Positions 8,546 through 16,049 of a stretch of 31,823 nucleotides of DNA are shown one piece after another. The translations under genes were made by a program, and so were the position numbers. Source of the DNA: an uncultured Ruminococcus sp. (GTDB taxonomy: Bacteria; Bacillota; Clostridia; Oscillospirales; CAG-272); the NCBI GenBank assembly GCA_900551005.1, contig URUL01000011.1, positions 1 to 31,823 of the forward strand. Direction: 5' to 3'. The notes below the pieces were generated by a model. The model saw nothing but the letters and a program-made list of their open reading frames with translations. It was not told the origin of the DNA and ran no database searches. Numbering within the stretch: the first letter of the stretch is position 1; every line of letters begins with the position of its first letter.

Positions 8546-8635
8546 TTACTTTTTTAAATTCTCCCTTACTGCTGCAATCTCATCTTTTTTGCCGCTATCT
8601 CGTCACGCTTTACGCTGATCTCATTTTTCTTCTTT
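8546..8635 (-). pseudogene. Decayed 3' end of a coiled-coil gene behind groEL
   Basis: Read leftward, this stretch encodes three heptads of the form (D/N)EI-x-x-x-(R/K), then ENLKK and a TAA stop (8546-8548). The frame holds only if one base is added to the A6 run at 8585-8590; as written it shifts there. No start codon or ribosome site exists, and a TAA lies just upstream in the same frame. It sits between the groEL stop and the operon's terminator hairpin, so it looks like the surviving tail of a lost gene. The parent gene is not recognised, and the segment is short enough that chance cannot be excluded. Confidence 0.35.
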
Positions 8636-8652
8636 TATCTTGCGGTGCTTTA

Positions 8653-10287
8653 TCAATACATGCCGCCCATGCCGCCCATACCGGGGTTAGCGGGGGCAGC
8701 AGGCTCCGGCTCTTTCTTATCCGCAACGAGCGCTTCTGTGGTGAGTACCGTAGAAGCAACGGAAGCTGCATTCTGGAGAGCGCATCTGGAAACCTTGGTC
8801 GGGTCTATGATGCCTGTCTCAAACATATCAACATACTTCTCGCTGTAAGCATCGAAGCCGAATCCGGGTTTATTCTCGGAGAGGATCTTGTCTATAACGA
8901 CAGCACCTTCAAAGCCTGCATTGAGTGCGATCTGACGAACAGGCTCTTCGAGAGCTTTCACAACGATCTGAACGCCGGTCTTTTCATCGCCCTCGACAGT
9001 AGGAAGGAGTGTCTTTACATCGGCTATGGCATTGAGGAATGCGATGCCGCCGCCGCAAACGATGCCTTCTTCAACAGCAGCCTTCGTAGCGTTGAGAGCA
9101 TCCTCTATGCGGAGCTTCTTTTCCTTCATTTCGATCTCGGTAGCGGCACCGACCTTGATAACCGCAACGCCGCCCGCGAGCTTAGCAAGACGCTCCTGGA
9201 GCTTTTCACGGTCAAATTCGCTCGTTGTGCTTTCGATGCCGGCACGGATCTGGGCAACTCTGTTCTTAATCTCTTCGGGATTGCCCTTGCCGCCGACGAT
9301 GATAGTATTATCCTTATTGATCTTAACCTGGCTTGCATGACCGAGCTGAGCTACCGTCGTATCCTTGAGCTCAAGACCGAGGTCGGAGGTGATGACCTCA
9401 CCGCCTGTGAGTATGGCGATATCGCGGAGCATATCCTTGCGTCTGTCGCCGAAGCCGGGAGCTTTGACTGCTACGCATGTGAATGTGCCGCGGAGCTTAT
9501 TGAGGATAAGAGTCGTGAGCGCTTCGCCCTCAACATCCTCCGCTACGATAACAAGCTTCTTACCTGCCTGTACTATCTGCTCGAGAAGGGGCAGGAGCTC
9601 CTGAATATTGGAGATCTTCTTGTCCGTAATGAGGAGCAGGGCATCGTCGATGACAGCTTCCATCTTATCCGTATCGGTTACCATATAGGGAGAGATATAG
9701 CCGCGGTCAAACTGCATGCCTTCGACAACCTCGCAGTATGTTTCTGCGGATTTGGATTCTTCAACAGTGATAACACCGTCGCTTGTAACCTTTTTCATGG
9801 CGTCGGCGATAAGAGTACCGATGACCTCGTCGCCTGCGGATATCGTGCCTACGCGTGCGATATCGTCTGTGCCGTTTACTTTCTTCGAGTGAGCAACAAG
9901 GCTCTCGACCGCCTTATCTGTGGCCTTCTGGATACCCTTGCGGATGACCATGGGGTTAGCGCCTGCGGCAACATTCTTCATACCCTCGCGGATGAAAGCC
10001 TGAGCGAGCAGGGTAGCAGTTGTGGTACCGTCGCCTGCGGCATCGTTTGTCTTTGTGGCAACTTCTTTTACGAGCTGAGCGCCCATATTTTCCATAGCGT
10101 CCTCCAGCTCTATTTCCTTAGCTATCGTAACGCCGTCATTTGTAATGAGGGGAGCACCGTATTTCTTATCGAGAACTACGTTTCTGCCTTTCGGTCCAAG
10201 TGTAATCTTTACTGTATCGGCAAGCTTATCAACGCCTCTCTGAAGAGCGTTTCTCGCTTCTGCGCCGTATGCTATTTCTTTTGCCAT
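8653..10287 (-). CDS. groL: Chaperonin GroEL (Hsp60)
   Basis: ATP-driven 14-mer chaperonin that folds proteins in its central cavity together with GroES. The 544-residue product is full length. It begins MAKEIAYGAEARNAL and carries LGPKGRNVVLD, the DGTTTATLLAQ nucleotide site (~86-96), the DRGYISPYMVTD apical segment and the usual Gly/Met-rich GMGGMGGMY tail. A good ribosome site (GGAGTGATACATT before the ATG) is present. It lies 30 bases downstream of groES in a leftward operon under the CIRCE operator. The sequence looks ordinary throughout. Confidence 0.98.
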   Translation of the reverse strand: MAKEIAYGAEARNALQRGVDKLADTVKITLGPKGRNVVLDKKYGAPLITNDGVTIAKEIELEDAMENMGAQLVKEVATKTNDAAGDGTTTATLLAQAFIREGMKNVAAGANPMVIRKGIQKATDKAVESLVAHSKKVNGTDDIARVGTISAGDEVIGTLIADAMKKVTSDGVITVEESKSAETYCEVVEGMQFDRGYISPYMVTDTDKMEAVIDDALLLITDKKISNIQELLPLLEQIVQAGKKLVIVAEDVEGEALTTLILNKLRGTFTCVAVKAPGFGDRRKDMLRDIAILTGGEVITSDLGLELKDTTVAQLGHASQVKINKDNTIIVGGKGNPEEIKNRVAQIRAGIESTTSEFDREKLQERLAKLAGGVAVIKVGAATEIEMKEKKLRIEDALNATKAAVEEGIVCGGGIAFLNAIADVKTLLPTVEGDEKTGVQIVVKALEEPVRQIALNAGFEGAVVIDKILSENKPGFGFDAYSEKYVDMFETGIIDPTKVSRCALQNAASVASTVLTTEALVADKKEPEPAAPANPGMGGMGGMY

Positions 10288-10317
10288 AATGTATCACTCC
10301 TTATTTATTACTGCTTA

Positions 10318-10605
10318 TTATTCAACTACGGCGAGTATATCGCCCATATTGACGATGATGACTTCTTCGCCGTCTACTTTTACTTCGGTGCCTGCGTACT
10401 TGGAAACGATGACCTTGTCGCCTACCTTTACCTTCATGGTAACGGGCTCTTTTCCATCGCGGGAATTGCCGTCTCCGACGGCGATAACCTCGGCTACCTG
10501 CGGCTTTTCTTTTGATGCGGCTGTCAGAATGATGCCGCTTTTTGTCGTTTCTTCAACTTCAGCCATTTTTACGATGACTCTGTCATAAAGTGGTTTAAGC
10601 TTCAT
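10318..10605 (-). CDS. groS: Co-chaperonin GroES (Hsp10)
   Basis: Heptameric lid of the GroEL chamber. The 95-residue product starts MKLKPLYDRVIVK and contains the mobile-loop region EETTKSGIILT and the conserved GDKVIVSKYAGTEVK strand pair. I chose the ATG at 10605 because GGAGGT ends 7 bases upstream of it; the in-frame ATG at 10620 overlaps that ribosome site. First gene of the CIRCE-controlled operon. Confidence 0.97.
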   Translation of the reverse strand: MKLKPLYDRVIVKMAEVEETTKSGIILTAASKEKPQVAEVIAVGDGNSRDGKEPVTMKVKVGDKVIVSKYAGTEVKVDGEEVIIVNMGDILAVVE

Positions 10606-10647
10606 AATTAAAACCTCCATGTATTTAAAAAATAATTTTCAATCGAT

Positions 10648-10674
10648 TTGGCACTCAAATCACCTGAGTGCCAA
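10648..10674 (-). promoter_or_regulatory. CIRCE operator (HrcA binding site)
   Basis: Perfect inverted repeat TTGGCACTC-N9-GAGTGCCAA between the groE promoter and the groES start. The consensus is TTAGCACTC-N9-GAGTGCTAA; here both arms carry a matching change at the third position, so the symmetry is kept. It indicates heat-shock control by the repressor HrcA, whose gene is not in this window. Confidence 0.95.
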
Positions 10675-10692
10675 CATAGTATATTTTACATA

Positions 10693-10720
10693 TAAAAGAA
10701 AAAAAATCAAGTGTTTTTTC
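10693..10720 (-). promoter_or_regulatory. Candidate groES-groEL promoter
   Basis: On the minus strand, TTGATT (10715-10720), a 16-base spacer, then TAAAAT (10693-10698). An overlapping TATACT (10688-10693) is an alternative -10. The predicted transcript start falls just ahead of the CIRCE element, the usual arrangement. Confidence 0.5.
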
Positions 10721-10847
10721 AATTATTAACAAAATATTCATAAATGAACCGAAAAGACGGATTTTAATAAAAAAATATGCTTTTGCGTCAAGTCTTTGTC
10801 CCCCTCGCCATATACATAATTCAGAGACTCGGAAAAAGGGGAATAAT

Positions 10848-12230
10848 ATGGTTTTTCTTTCAAATTTGAATGCGTGCCTGCTGACAATATTGCCGATTAT
10901 TATATTGGCGGCGGGGATTTTTATGCTTTTTCGGCTGAAAGGCTTCTTTATTGTACGGCCGAAATCAACTTTTCGCGGAATGCTCTCGGGAGGAACAGGC
11001 GAAAATTCGCCGCTGCGCGTTCTCAGCGTTTCCCTCGCCGGGACGATAGGTGTGGGAAATATAGTCGGTGTAGCGGTTGCCATTTCGCTCGGAGGCATCG
11101 GATCGGTTTTCTGGATGTGGATAAGCGCTTTCGCCTCGATGGTGCTGAAATATGCGGAAATAGTGCTTGCCATGAGTGATCGTACGTTCTCTGCCGACGG
11201 ATGCTGCCGCTGCGTTCCGATGTATTATTTGACGCGCGGTATCGGCGGAAAGCTCGGAATAGCGCTGGCCGCGATCTTTTGCGGAGTCGGTGCGCTTGCT
11301 TCGTTTTGCCTCGGAAATATCGTTCAGGTGAGTGCCGCTTCCGATGCTGCGGAGCGCACCTTCGGATTGCCGAAGATAATATACGGCATAGTTTTTGCAC
11401 TGCTTTGTGCGCTTGTCATTTTCGGCGGTTTTCGGAAGATATCTTCCTTTACCGTCGTTGTAATGCCGATCGTATGCTTGCTGTATATTGTTCTTGCCAT
11501 GCGGATAATACTGATGAATATCGGAAGCTTGCCGCGCATTTTTGCGGATATCATGAGGGAGGCCTTCACGCCCGAAAGCGGTGTCGGAGGTATATTCGGC
11601 TATCTGATCTCCTCCGCTATGCGCCACGGAACGGCGAAGGGAACTTTTTCACATGAGGCAGGCTCGGGCACTGCTCCGATGTCACATGCGCAAAGCTCGG
11701 AGAAGAGTGCTGCAAAGCAAGGACTCTACGGGATATTCGAGGTTTTCTTTGATACCATAGTTATATGCACGATGACGGCGCTCGTGATCATAATAGCGGG
11801 TTTCGCGGAAAGCAATGCGGGAAGCATGGATATCGTGATATCCGCCTTTGAGAAGTATTACGGTACTTTCAGCGGGTACATATTTACCTTTTCCATGGCA
11901 ATCTTCGCCTTTTCCACGGTGATATGCTGGTCTTATTACGGGCGGTGCTTTATCGAATATTTTACCTCGAAAAAAGCACCTGTCACGATTTATCTCGCGC
12001 TGTACTGCCTGTGCGTGGTCGCAGGCTCGGTAATGCGTCAAGGATTGATCTGGGAGTTGGCTGATCTTGCCGTCGCAGTCATGACCTCAATCAATCTTGC
12101 AAGCGTCATGATGCTTTGGAAAGAGGTGGCTCTCGAGACCTCTGTTTTCCTTGCGCCGCGCATCGTCCGCGCTTCACGCAAGGGAAAATCGGCGGCAGAG
12201 GTCACGCGCCATGCCGAAAAGAAAGCTTGA
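10848..12230 (+). CDS. Divergent AGCS-family sodium/amino-acid symporter
   Basis: Polytopic membrane protein of 460 residues (about 10 or 11 hydrophobic segments) in the alanine/glycine:cation symporter family, which couples Na+ or H+ to uptake of small amino acids. The family core appears as GTIGVGNIVG (usually GxxxGTGNIVG), GGIGSVFWMW, and GTFSHEAGSGTAPMSHA where typical members have RGLFSNEAGxGSAPxAHA. It is clearly more diverged than the second AGCS protein at 20119, and the GGPxYY motif is replaced by CVPMYYL. Start: ATG 10848 after AAAAGGGGAATA. It is divergent from groES and has no riboswitch upstream. Substrate unknown; alanine, glycine or serine are the family choices. Confidence 0.82.
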   Translation: MVFLSNLNACLLTILPIIILAAGIFMLFRLKGFFIVRPKSTFRGMLSGGTGENSPLRVLSVSLAGTIGVGNIVGVAVAISLGGIGSVFWMWISAFASMVLKYAEIVLAMSDRTFSADGCCRCVPMYYLTRGIGGKLGIALAAIFCGVGALASFCLGNIVQVSAASDAAERTFGLPKIIYGIVFALLCALVIFGGFRKISSFTVVVMPIVCLLYIVLAMRIILMNIGSLPRIFADIMREAFTPESGVGGIFGYLISSAMRHGTAKGTFSHEAGSGTAPMSHAQSSEKSAAKQGLYGIFEVFFDTIVICTMTALVIIIAGFAESNAGSMDIVISAFEKYYGTFSGYIFTFSMAIFAFSTVICWSYYGRCFIEYFTSKKAPVTIYLALYCLCVVAGSVMRQGLIWELADLAVAVMTSINLASVMMLWKEVALETSVFLAPRIVRASRKGKSAAEVTRHAEKKA

Positions 12231-12350
12231 CAGGCAGCTTTTCATTTCGCTTTGGAGTGCGGAAGAATCGTTTGCACTTCCGATATACTGTATGATGCGG
12301 CGGTGGCAGCTGTTCTGAAATTGATCCTGAAAAGTAAGAATAAATAAAGA

Positions 12351-12380
12351 AAAAAGCGGAGCTTTCATGCTCCGCCTTTC
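12351..12380 (-). terminator. Intrinsic terminator of the DUF4430 lipoprotein gene
   Basis: 7-bp GC-rich stem (12356-12362 with 12369-12375). The minus strand continues into TTTTTTCTTT, a good terminator for the leftward gene; the plus side has only CTTTC, so it may also weakly end the AGCS transcript. Confidence 0.8.
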
Positions 12381-12392
12381 GTATGTCTTATA

Positions 12393-12782
12393 TCAGCCTA
12401 CTGTATAAACGAGTTTATAGACACCGCCGTCTTTGAGCTGAAGGGAGCTTGCACCTACCTCGCTCATTTTGTCGTCTTCATAGAGTGCCCACCATGATTG
12501 GTCTACGCTGTAATCGGCTCTCAGCCCGTCAACCGTATCGATCACCAGACCCCATTCGCTGTCAGAGCCCGAAACGAGCTTCTCATCGAGAAGTGCATCC
12601 GCGAGATTCTCACGGTCTGTTTTTACGGTGAAAGTCTTTTCTTCCGCCTTGTCGTTTACGACGATAACCGTAATCGTATATTTTTTCTCGGCTTCTTTAC
12701 TGCCGCATGCCGCGAAGAGGCAGGCGAGAGCAAGCATCATAAGAGCGAGAATAAGCACCGAAATTCTTCTGAAATTCTTCAT
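12393..12782 (-). CDS. Lipoprotein with DUF4430 (transcobalamin C-terminal-like) domain
   Basis: 129 residues from ATG 12782 (AAGGAG 11 bases upstream). It has a lipoprotein signal peptide with two possible lipobox Cys residues, LALAC (21) and LFAAC (26); C26 followed by GSK is the better site. The rest is a single small domain: YTITVIVVN...KTFTVKTDRENLADALLDE...GLVIDTVDG...WWALYEDD...GGVYKLVY. This matches the DUF4430 pattern found in many Clostridial surface proteins and related to the C-terminal domain of cobalamin carriers. Exported and membrane-tethered; ligand unknown. It is a single-gene unit with its own consensus promoter and terminator. Confidence 0.8.
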   Translation of the reverse strand: MKNFRRISVLILALMMLALACLFAACGSKEAEKKYTITVIVVNDKAEEKTFTVKTDRENLADALLDEKLVSGSDSEWGLVIDTVDGLRADYSVDQSWWALYEDDKMSEVGASSLQLKDGGVYKLVYTVG

Positions 12783-12829
12783 TTTCTGTTTTTCTCCTTG
12801 TTTTTTTGCCCGCAAGCTTTTTTGAAACC

Positions 12830-12858
12830 ATTATATCACAATTGCTTTTTGCTGTCAA
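12830..12858 (-). promoter_or_regulatory. Consensus sigma-A promoter for the DUF4430 lipoprotein
   Basis: On the minus strand TTGACA (12853-12858), a 17-base spacer, then TATAAT (12830-12835): an exact match to the housekeeping consensus, ~50 bases before the start codon. Confidence 0.88.
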
Positions 12859-12924
12859 GACATAAATTCCTCTGCTGTCGTCAATGATAATTAATTGTAA
12901 TTTGGTATTTTTTCGTAAAAAGGC

Positions 12925-12953
12925 TTTACTTTTTTTCTGTTTTGTAATATAAT
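12925..12953 (+). promoter_or_regulatory. Sigma-A-type promoter for the PHP gene
   Basis: TTTACT (12925-12930), a 17-base spacer, TATAAT (12948-12953), about 45 bases before the PHP-domain start. The -35 box is imperfect and the -10 box exact. Confidence 0.65.
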
Positions 12954-12997
12954 CCAATATATGAAGAATTGCATTTAAATAAAGTGAGGCAAAAATT

Positions 12998-14041
12998 ATG
13001 AGACAATATCTTCTTCCCGAAAAAGGAAACTTCTACAAGGCAAATTTGCACATGCATACGACGGTTTCGGACGGTTGTTGGACACCCGAGCAGGCAAAAG
13101 AGGAATACAAAAAGCGCGGATATTCCATATTGGCGTATACAGATCATGAGGTAATGATACCGCACGATGACCTCAATGACGAGGATTTTCTTACCATCCT
13201 TTCTACGGAAATAGCCGTAAACGCACCTTGGAGCGAAAAGGGCTTTTGGTATGTTCCTACCTATCATATCAATATATATGCCAAGGACCCGCATGAAAAA
13301 ATAAATCCGCTTTTCACGGAGGAAAAGGTTTTCCCGAAGTCACGCGAGCTGGTGACAGATGAGATGAGAAAGGTTCACTATGAGCGTCACTACAGCATAG
13401 AGGCGATAAACGAGATGATAGCCACGGCAAATAAGGCGGGCTTCCTCGTTTCCTACAACCATCCCTTCTGGTCGATTCAGAATTATGAAGATTACATCGG
13501 TCTTGAGGGTGTATGGGGAGTGGAGCTGGCGAACTATGGCTGCTTCCGCTTGGGATATCAGCTTGATAACAGCATGCAGCCGATAGATGACCTGCTGAAA
13601 AAAGATAAGCGGGTATTCCCGCTTGCGACCGACGATGCGCACAATCCGCCCGATTGCTTCGGCGGTTTCGTCGTAGTCAAGGCAGACAAGCTCGAATATC
13701 ATACGGTTATGGGGGCTCTTGAACGCGGCGATTTCTATGCCTCGCTCGGTCCGTCCATAGACGAGCTCTATATTGAGGACGGCATCGTTCACCTTTCCTG
13801 CTCGGAGGCGAGACTTGTTTCGCTTACCACGGAGTGCCGCTTTGCTTCCGTTCGGGGAGATAATTTCGATAAGACCGTCACAAGCGCCGCTTTCGATATC
13901 AATAAATATCTCGAGCTCAGCCGAGATGCCACGAAAAAAGGACTCCCCTTCAAGCCCTATTTCCGCATAACCGTTCAGGATAAAGAGGGAAGAACCGCTC
14001 ATACGAGAGCTTATTTCGTAGATGAGCTGAAGGCTGACTGA
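12998..14041 (+). CDS. PHP-domain metal-dependent phosphoesterase
   Basis: 347 residues; the N-terminal half carries the PHP motifs of trinuclear-metal phosphoesterases: HMH (18-20), TDH (48-50), Glu71 in STEIAV, His90 in YHIN, NHPFW (154-158) and DDAH (212-215). The metal-binding set looks complete, so activity is likely. The C-terminal ~110 residues look like a beta-rich appendage with no recognised domain. Family members hydrolyse histidinol phosphate, 3',5'-phosphonucleotides or other phosphoesters; nothing here fixes the substrate. Start ATG 12998 after GTGAGG. Promoter upstream and a terminator-like hairpin downstream suggest a single-gene unit. Confidence 0.85.
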   Translation: MRQYLLPEKGNFYKANLHMHTTVSDGCWTPEQAKEEYKKRGYSILAYTDHEVMIPHDDLNDEDFLTILSTEIAVNAPWSEKGFWYVPTYHINIYAKDPHEKINPLFTEEKVFPKSRELVTDEMRKVHYERHYSIEAINEMIATANKAGFLVSYNHPFWSIQNYEDYIGLEGVWGVELANYGCFRLGYQLDNSMQPIDDLLKKDKRVFPLATDDAHNPPDCFGGFVVVKADKLEYHTVMGALERGDFYASLGPSIDELYIEDGIVHLSCSEARLVSLTTECRFASVRGDNFDKTVTSAAFDINKYLELSRDATKKGLPFKPYFRITVQDKEGRTAHTRAYFVDELKAD

Positions 14042-14065
14042 TTCAGGTTACAATTTAGAGAAGGC

Positions 14066-14099
14066 AAAAAGGACTGCACCGCAAAAGTCAGCCCTTTTT
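14066..14099 (+). terminator. Probable intrinsic terminator after the PHP gene
   Basis: AAAAAGG-A-CTG pairs with CAG-C-CCTTTTT (14066-14076 with 14089-14099) with one A/C mismatch and a 12-base loop, ending in a T run. Confidence 0.6.
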
Positions 14100-14132
14100 G
14101 TGATTTTATATCATTTGTGAGGAGGTGCAATA

Positions 14133-15290
14133 TTGAAAGTTATAAGGAAGCTGATCGCTCCCATTGTTTGTCTTGCTTTTATCGGTGTTGCACTTCTCAC
14201 GAATGCAGAGAGCGTCGGCGGATTTTTATCAAAATCATTAAGAGCTTTTTCTCCGCTTCTGATTGGCTTTTGTATTGCCTTTGTCTCCAATATCGTTCTG
14301 AAAAAGCTGGAGGCGCTTTGGGATAAGATATGGAAAAACAGACGCACATCCTTTCGCTTAAGGCGCGGTATCTGTCTTTTGCTGAGCGAAGCTATTATAT
14401 TCGGCTCTTTTTTGCTGATCATTTTCGTCGTTATTCCGCATCTCGCATCTGCGATATCGTCTTTTGTGGCAAATCTTTCCGTCTATGCCGAAAATCTCAG
14501 GGGTTACTGGGAGAAGATCAGAGAATTTTTGGCGCGCTTTTCCGTTTCCATCCCGGAAATGCCATATGAACAGGATAAAATAATCGAAGCCATCATGAGC
14601 TTTTTGTCCGAAAACGGCAATATGATCGTGGACAAGGCAATCGATATCACCCTAAAAACCGGCAGTGCGCTTGTCACTGTCATCGTTGCTTTGTCGGTTT
14701 CCGTTTGTGGGCTTCTGCAGAAGGAAAAGCTCGGCGCGCAGGTAAGCAAACTCATGCAAGGGATTTTTTCCGACGGCATGCGCCGCAAGCTTTATGACTT
14801 TTTTGCCCTCTGCAATGAATCATTCTCGAATTTTGTGACAGGACAGCTTGCTGAGGTTGTCATAAATACGTTGCTTTGTCTTGTCGGCATGCTGATACTG
14901 CGGATGCCGTATGCCTGGATGATTTCCGTGCTCGTCGGTATGACAGCTCTGATACCTGTATTCGGGGCTTTTATCGGCTCGGGTGTCGGTGCACTTCTCA
15001 TACTGCTCGTAGATCCCGTCAAGGCGATATGGTTTGTCATATTTATCATAGTGATGCAGCAGGTAGACGGCAATATCATATATCCGAGGGTGGTCGGAAA
15101 GTCTGTGGGACTTCCGAGCATGCTGGTTTTTGTTGCGGTTACCGTCGGCGGAAACGCTTTTGGCGTTCTCGGCATGCTTTTTGCAGTGCCGTTATGTACG
15201 ATCCTGTATGTGTTACTCCGGCGTTTTCTTGATTCAAGAGAGAAGAAAAAGGCAGATATACGCGGCGATGAGACGGGCGGACAGAATTAA
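14133..15290 (+). CDS. AI-2E family transporter (UPF0118)
   Basis: 385-residue polytopic membrane protein. Three hydrophobic segments lie near the N-terminus, a long amphipathic region around residues 120-170, and a C-terminal block with the family signature (LIPVFGAFIGSG..., then QQVDGNIIYPRVVGKSVGLP, then GGNAFGVLGMLFAVPLC). The family (PF01594) includes the AI-2 exporter TqsA and Na+/H+ antiporters, so the substrate cannot be named. The start is TTG at 14133, fixed by a strong GAGGAGGTG ribosome site 5 bases upstream; no ATG is available near it. The DUF1653 gene starts 26 bases downstream and is probably cotranscribed. Confidence 0.9.
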   Translation: MKVIRKLIAPIVCLAFIGVALLTNAESVGGFLSKSLRAFSPLLIGFCIAFVSNIVLKKLEALWDKIWKNRRTSFRLRRGICLLLSEAIIFGSFLLIIFVVIPHLASAISSFVANLSVYAENLRGYWEKIREFLARFSVSIPEMPYEQDKIIEAIMSFLSENGNMIVDKAIDITLKTGSALVTVIVALSVSVCGLLQKEKLGAQVSKLMQGIFSDGMRRKLYDFFALCNESFSNFVTGQLAEVVINTLLCLVGMLILRMPYAWMISVLVGMTALIPVFGAFIGSGVGALLILLVDPVKAIWFVIFIIVMQQVDGNIIYPRVVGKSVGLPSMLVFVAVTVGGNAFGVLGMLFAVPLCTILYVLLRRFLDSREKKKADIRGDETGGQN

Positions 15291-15316
15291 CGCGAAATTT
15301 TGATGGGAGAAAAAAT

Positions 15317-15529
15317 ATGGAAGAGATAAAAACGGGAAGATACAGACATTTCAAGGGAAATGAATACGAGGTCCTTTTCATTGCAAAGCACTCGGAAACA
15401 TTGGAGCCGATGGTCGTATACCGCGCTCTCTATGGAGAAGGAGGCATATGGGTTCGCCCGCTTTCCATGTGGAATGAGACGGTCGTTCGCGACGGTAAGG
15501 AAGAGAAAAGATTTACTTATATTGGATGA
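15317..15529 (+). CDS. DUF1653 domain protein
   Basis: 70-residue protein consisting of one DUF1653 domain: GRYRHFKGNEYEV near the N-terminus, MVVYRALYGEGGIWVRPLSMW in the middle, and a terminal KRFTYI. Function of the family is unknown; it is a small cytosolic beta-rich domain common in bacteria. Ribosome site GGGAG, ATG 15317. Ends at an imperfect hairpin terminator at 15591. Confidence 0.88.
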   Translation: MEEIKTGRYRHFKGNEYEVLFIAKHSETLEPMVVYRALYGEGGIWVRPLSMWNETVVRDGKEEKRFTYIG

Positions 15530-15590
15530 TTTTCTGAAATATTTTATGATATAAATACATAATAATTATGTATATTTATAAACGATAATA

Positions 15591-15635
15591 ACGGCACGAT
15601 TTATGCATATGGGAAATAAATCGCGCCGTATTTTA
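15591..15635 (+). terminator. Intrinsic terminator after the DUF1653 gene
   Basis: 13-base arms 15591-15603 and 15617-15629 pair with one A/C mismatch, followed by ATTTTATT. A second AT-only hairpin lies just upstream (~15554-15577). Confidence 0.6.
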
Positions 15636-15831
15636 TTGGGTGAGTGGTAAGGACGGATTGGCATATGTCTGACGTCAAAGCCCATTTTTAATTTCATAAA
15701 ATAGAGTATAAAGATGCACTGTTGATTCTAATAAGAAATATATTTGAAAACAATATATGCAATTGCCGTCATGGAAGCTTTTTGATGTCCGAAAAAAGAT
15801 AAGAATTTATTTTAAACATATCTCAAATGAC
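15636..15831. other. Intergenic stretch with no gene seen
   Basis: AT-rich spacer between the DUF1653 terminator and the promoter of the surface-protein leader. No start with ribosome site, RNA gene or convincing repeat was seen on either strand. Confidence 0.6.
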
Positions 15832-15860
15832 TTGACAAATCTTATATATTTGTATATAAT
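15832..15860 (+). promoter_or_regulatory. Perfect consensus sigma-A promoter
   Basis: TTGACA (15832-15837), a 17-base spacer, TATAAT (15855-15860). Transcription should begin near 15867, at the base of the structured leader upstream of the Cys-rich surface protein. Confidence 0.92.
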
Positions 15861-15865
15861 AAGAG

Positions 15866-15946
15866 CTGTAAAGACGGGCGGGGGCGAGCGCGCTTCTCCC
15901 CGGCTTTTATAAACTGCAAACGGCAGAAAAAAGCCGTCTTTTTTGT
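15866..15946 (+). ncRNA. Structured leader RNA ending in an intrinsic terminator (candidate attenuator or small RNA)
   Basis: About 80 nt beginning at the predicted transcript start. A GC-rich hairpin (CGGGG 15879-15883 with CCCCG 15898-15902) is followed by a terminator stem, CGGCTTTT (15901-15908) with AAAAGCCG (15929-15936), containing a small CTGC/GCAG helix and followed by TCTTTTTT. AAAGACGG (15870-15877) can instead pair with CCGTCTTT (15934-15941), which would open the terminator stem. Mutually exclusive pairing of this kind is typical of attenuators. No known riboswitch class was recognised. The next gene starts about 100 bases downstream. Confidence 0.5.
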
Positions 15947-16049
15947 ATGGGCGATGTCTTATTATCGGCGCGGGGAAGCGGATATTACGTCATCGCTTGG
16001 AAAACGGGGCATGTCTTTTGCCGGAATTTTTTGCAAAATCGGAGGAAAT

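Noticed and set aside
9337..10515. 392-codon open frame on the plus strand
   Set aside because: It lies antisense across groEL and groES, has no ribosome site and its product shows no family motifs. It is a codon-bias shadow of groEL.
15954..16049. 32-residue N-terminal extension of the Cys-rich surface protein
   Set aside because: The ATG at 15954 has no ribosome site and would place a basic segment before the signal peptide. The ATG at 16050 has GGAGG and a proper signal sequence.
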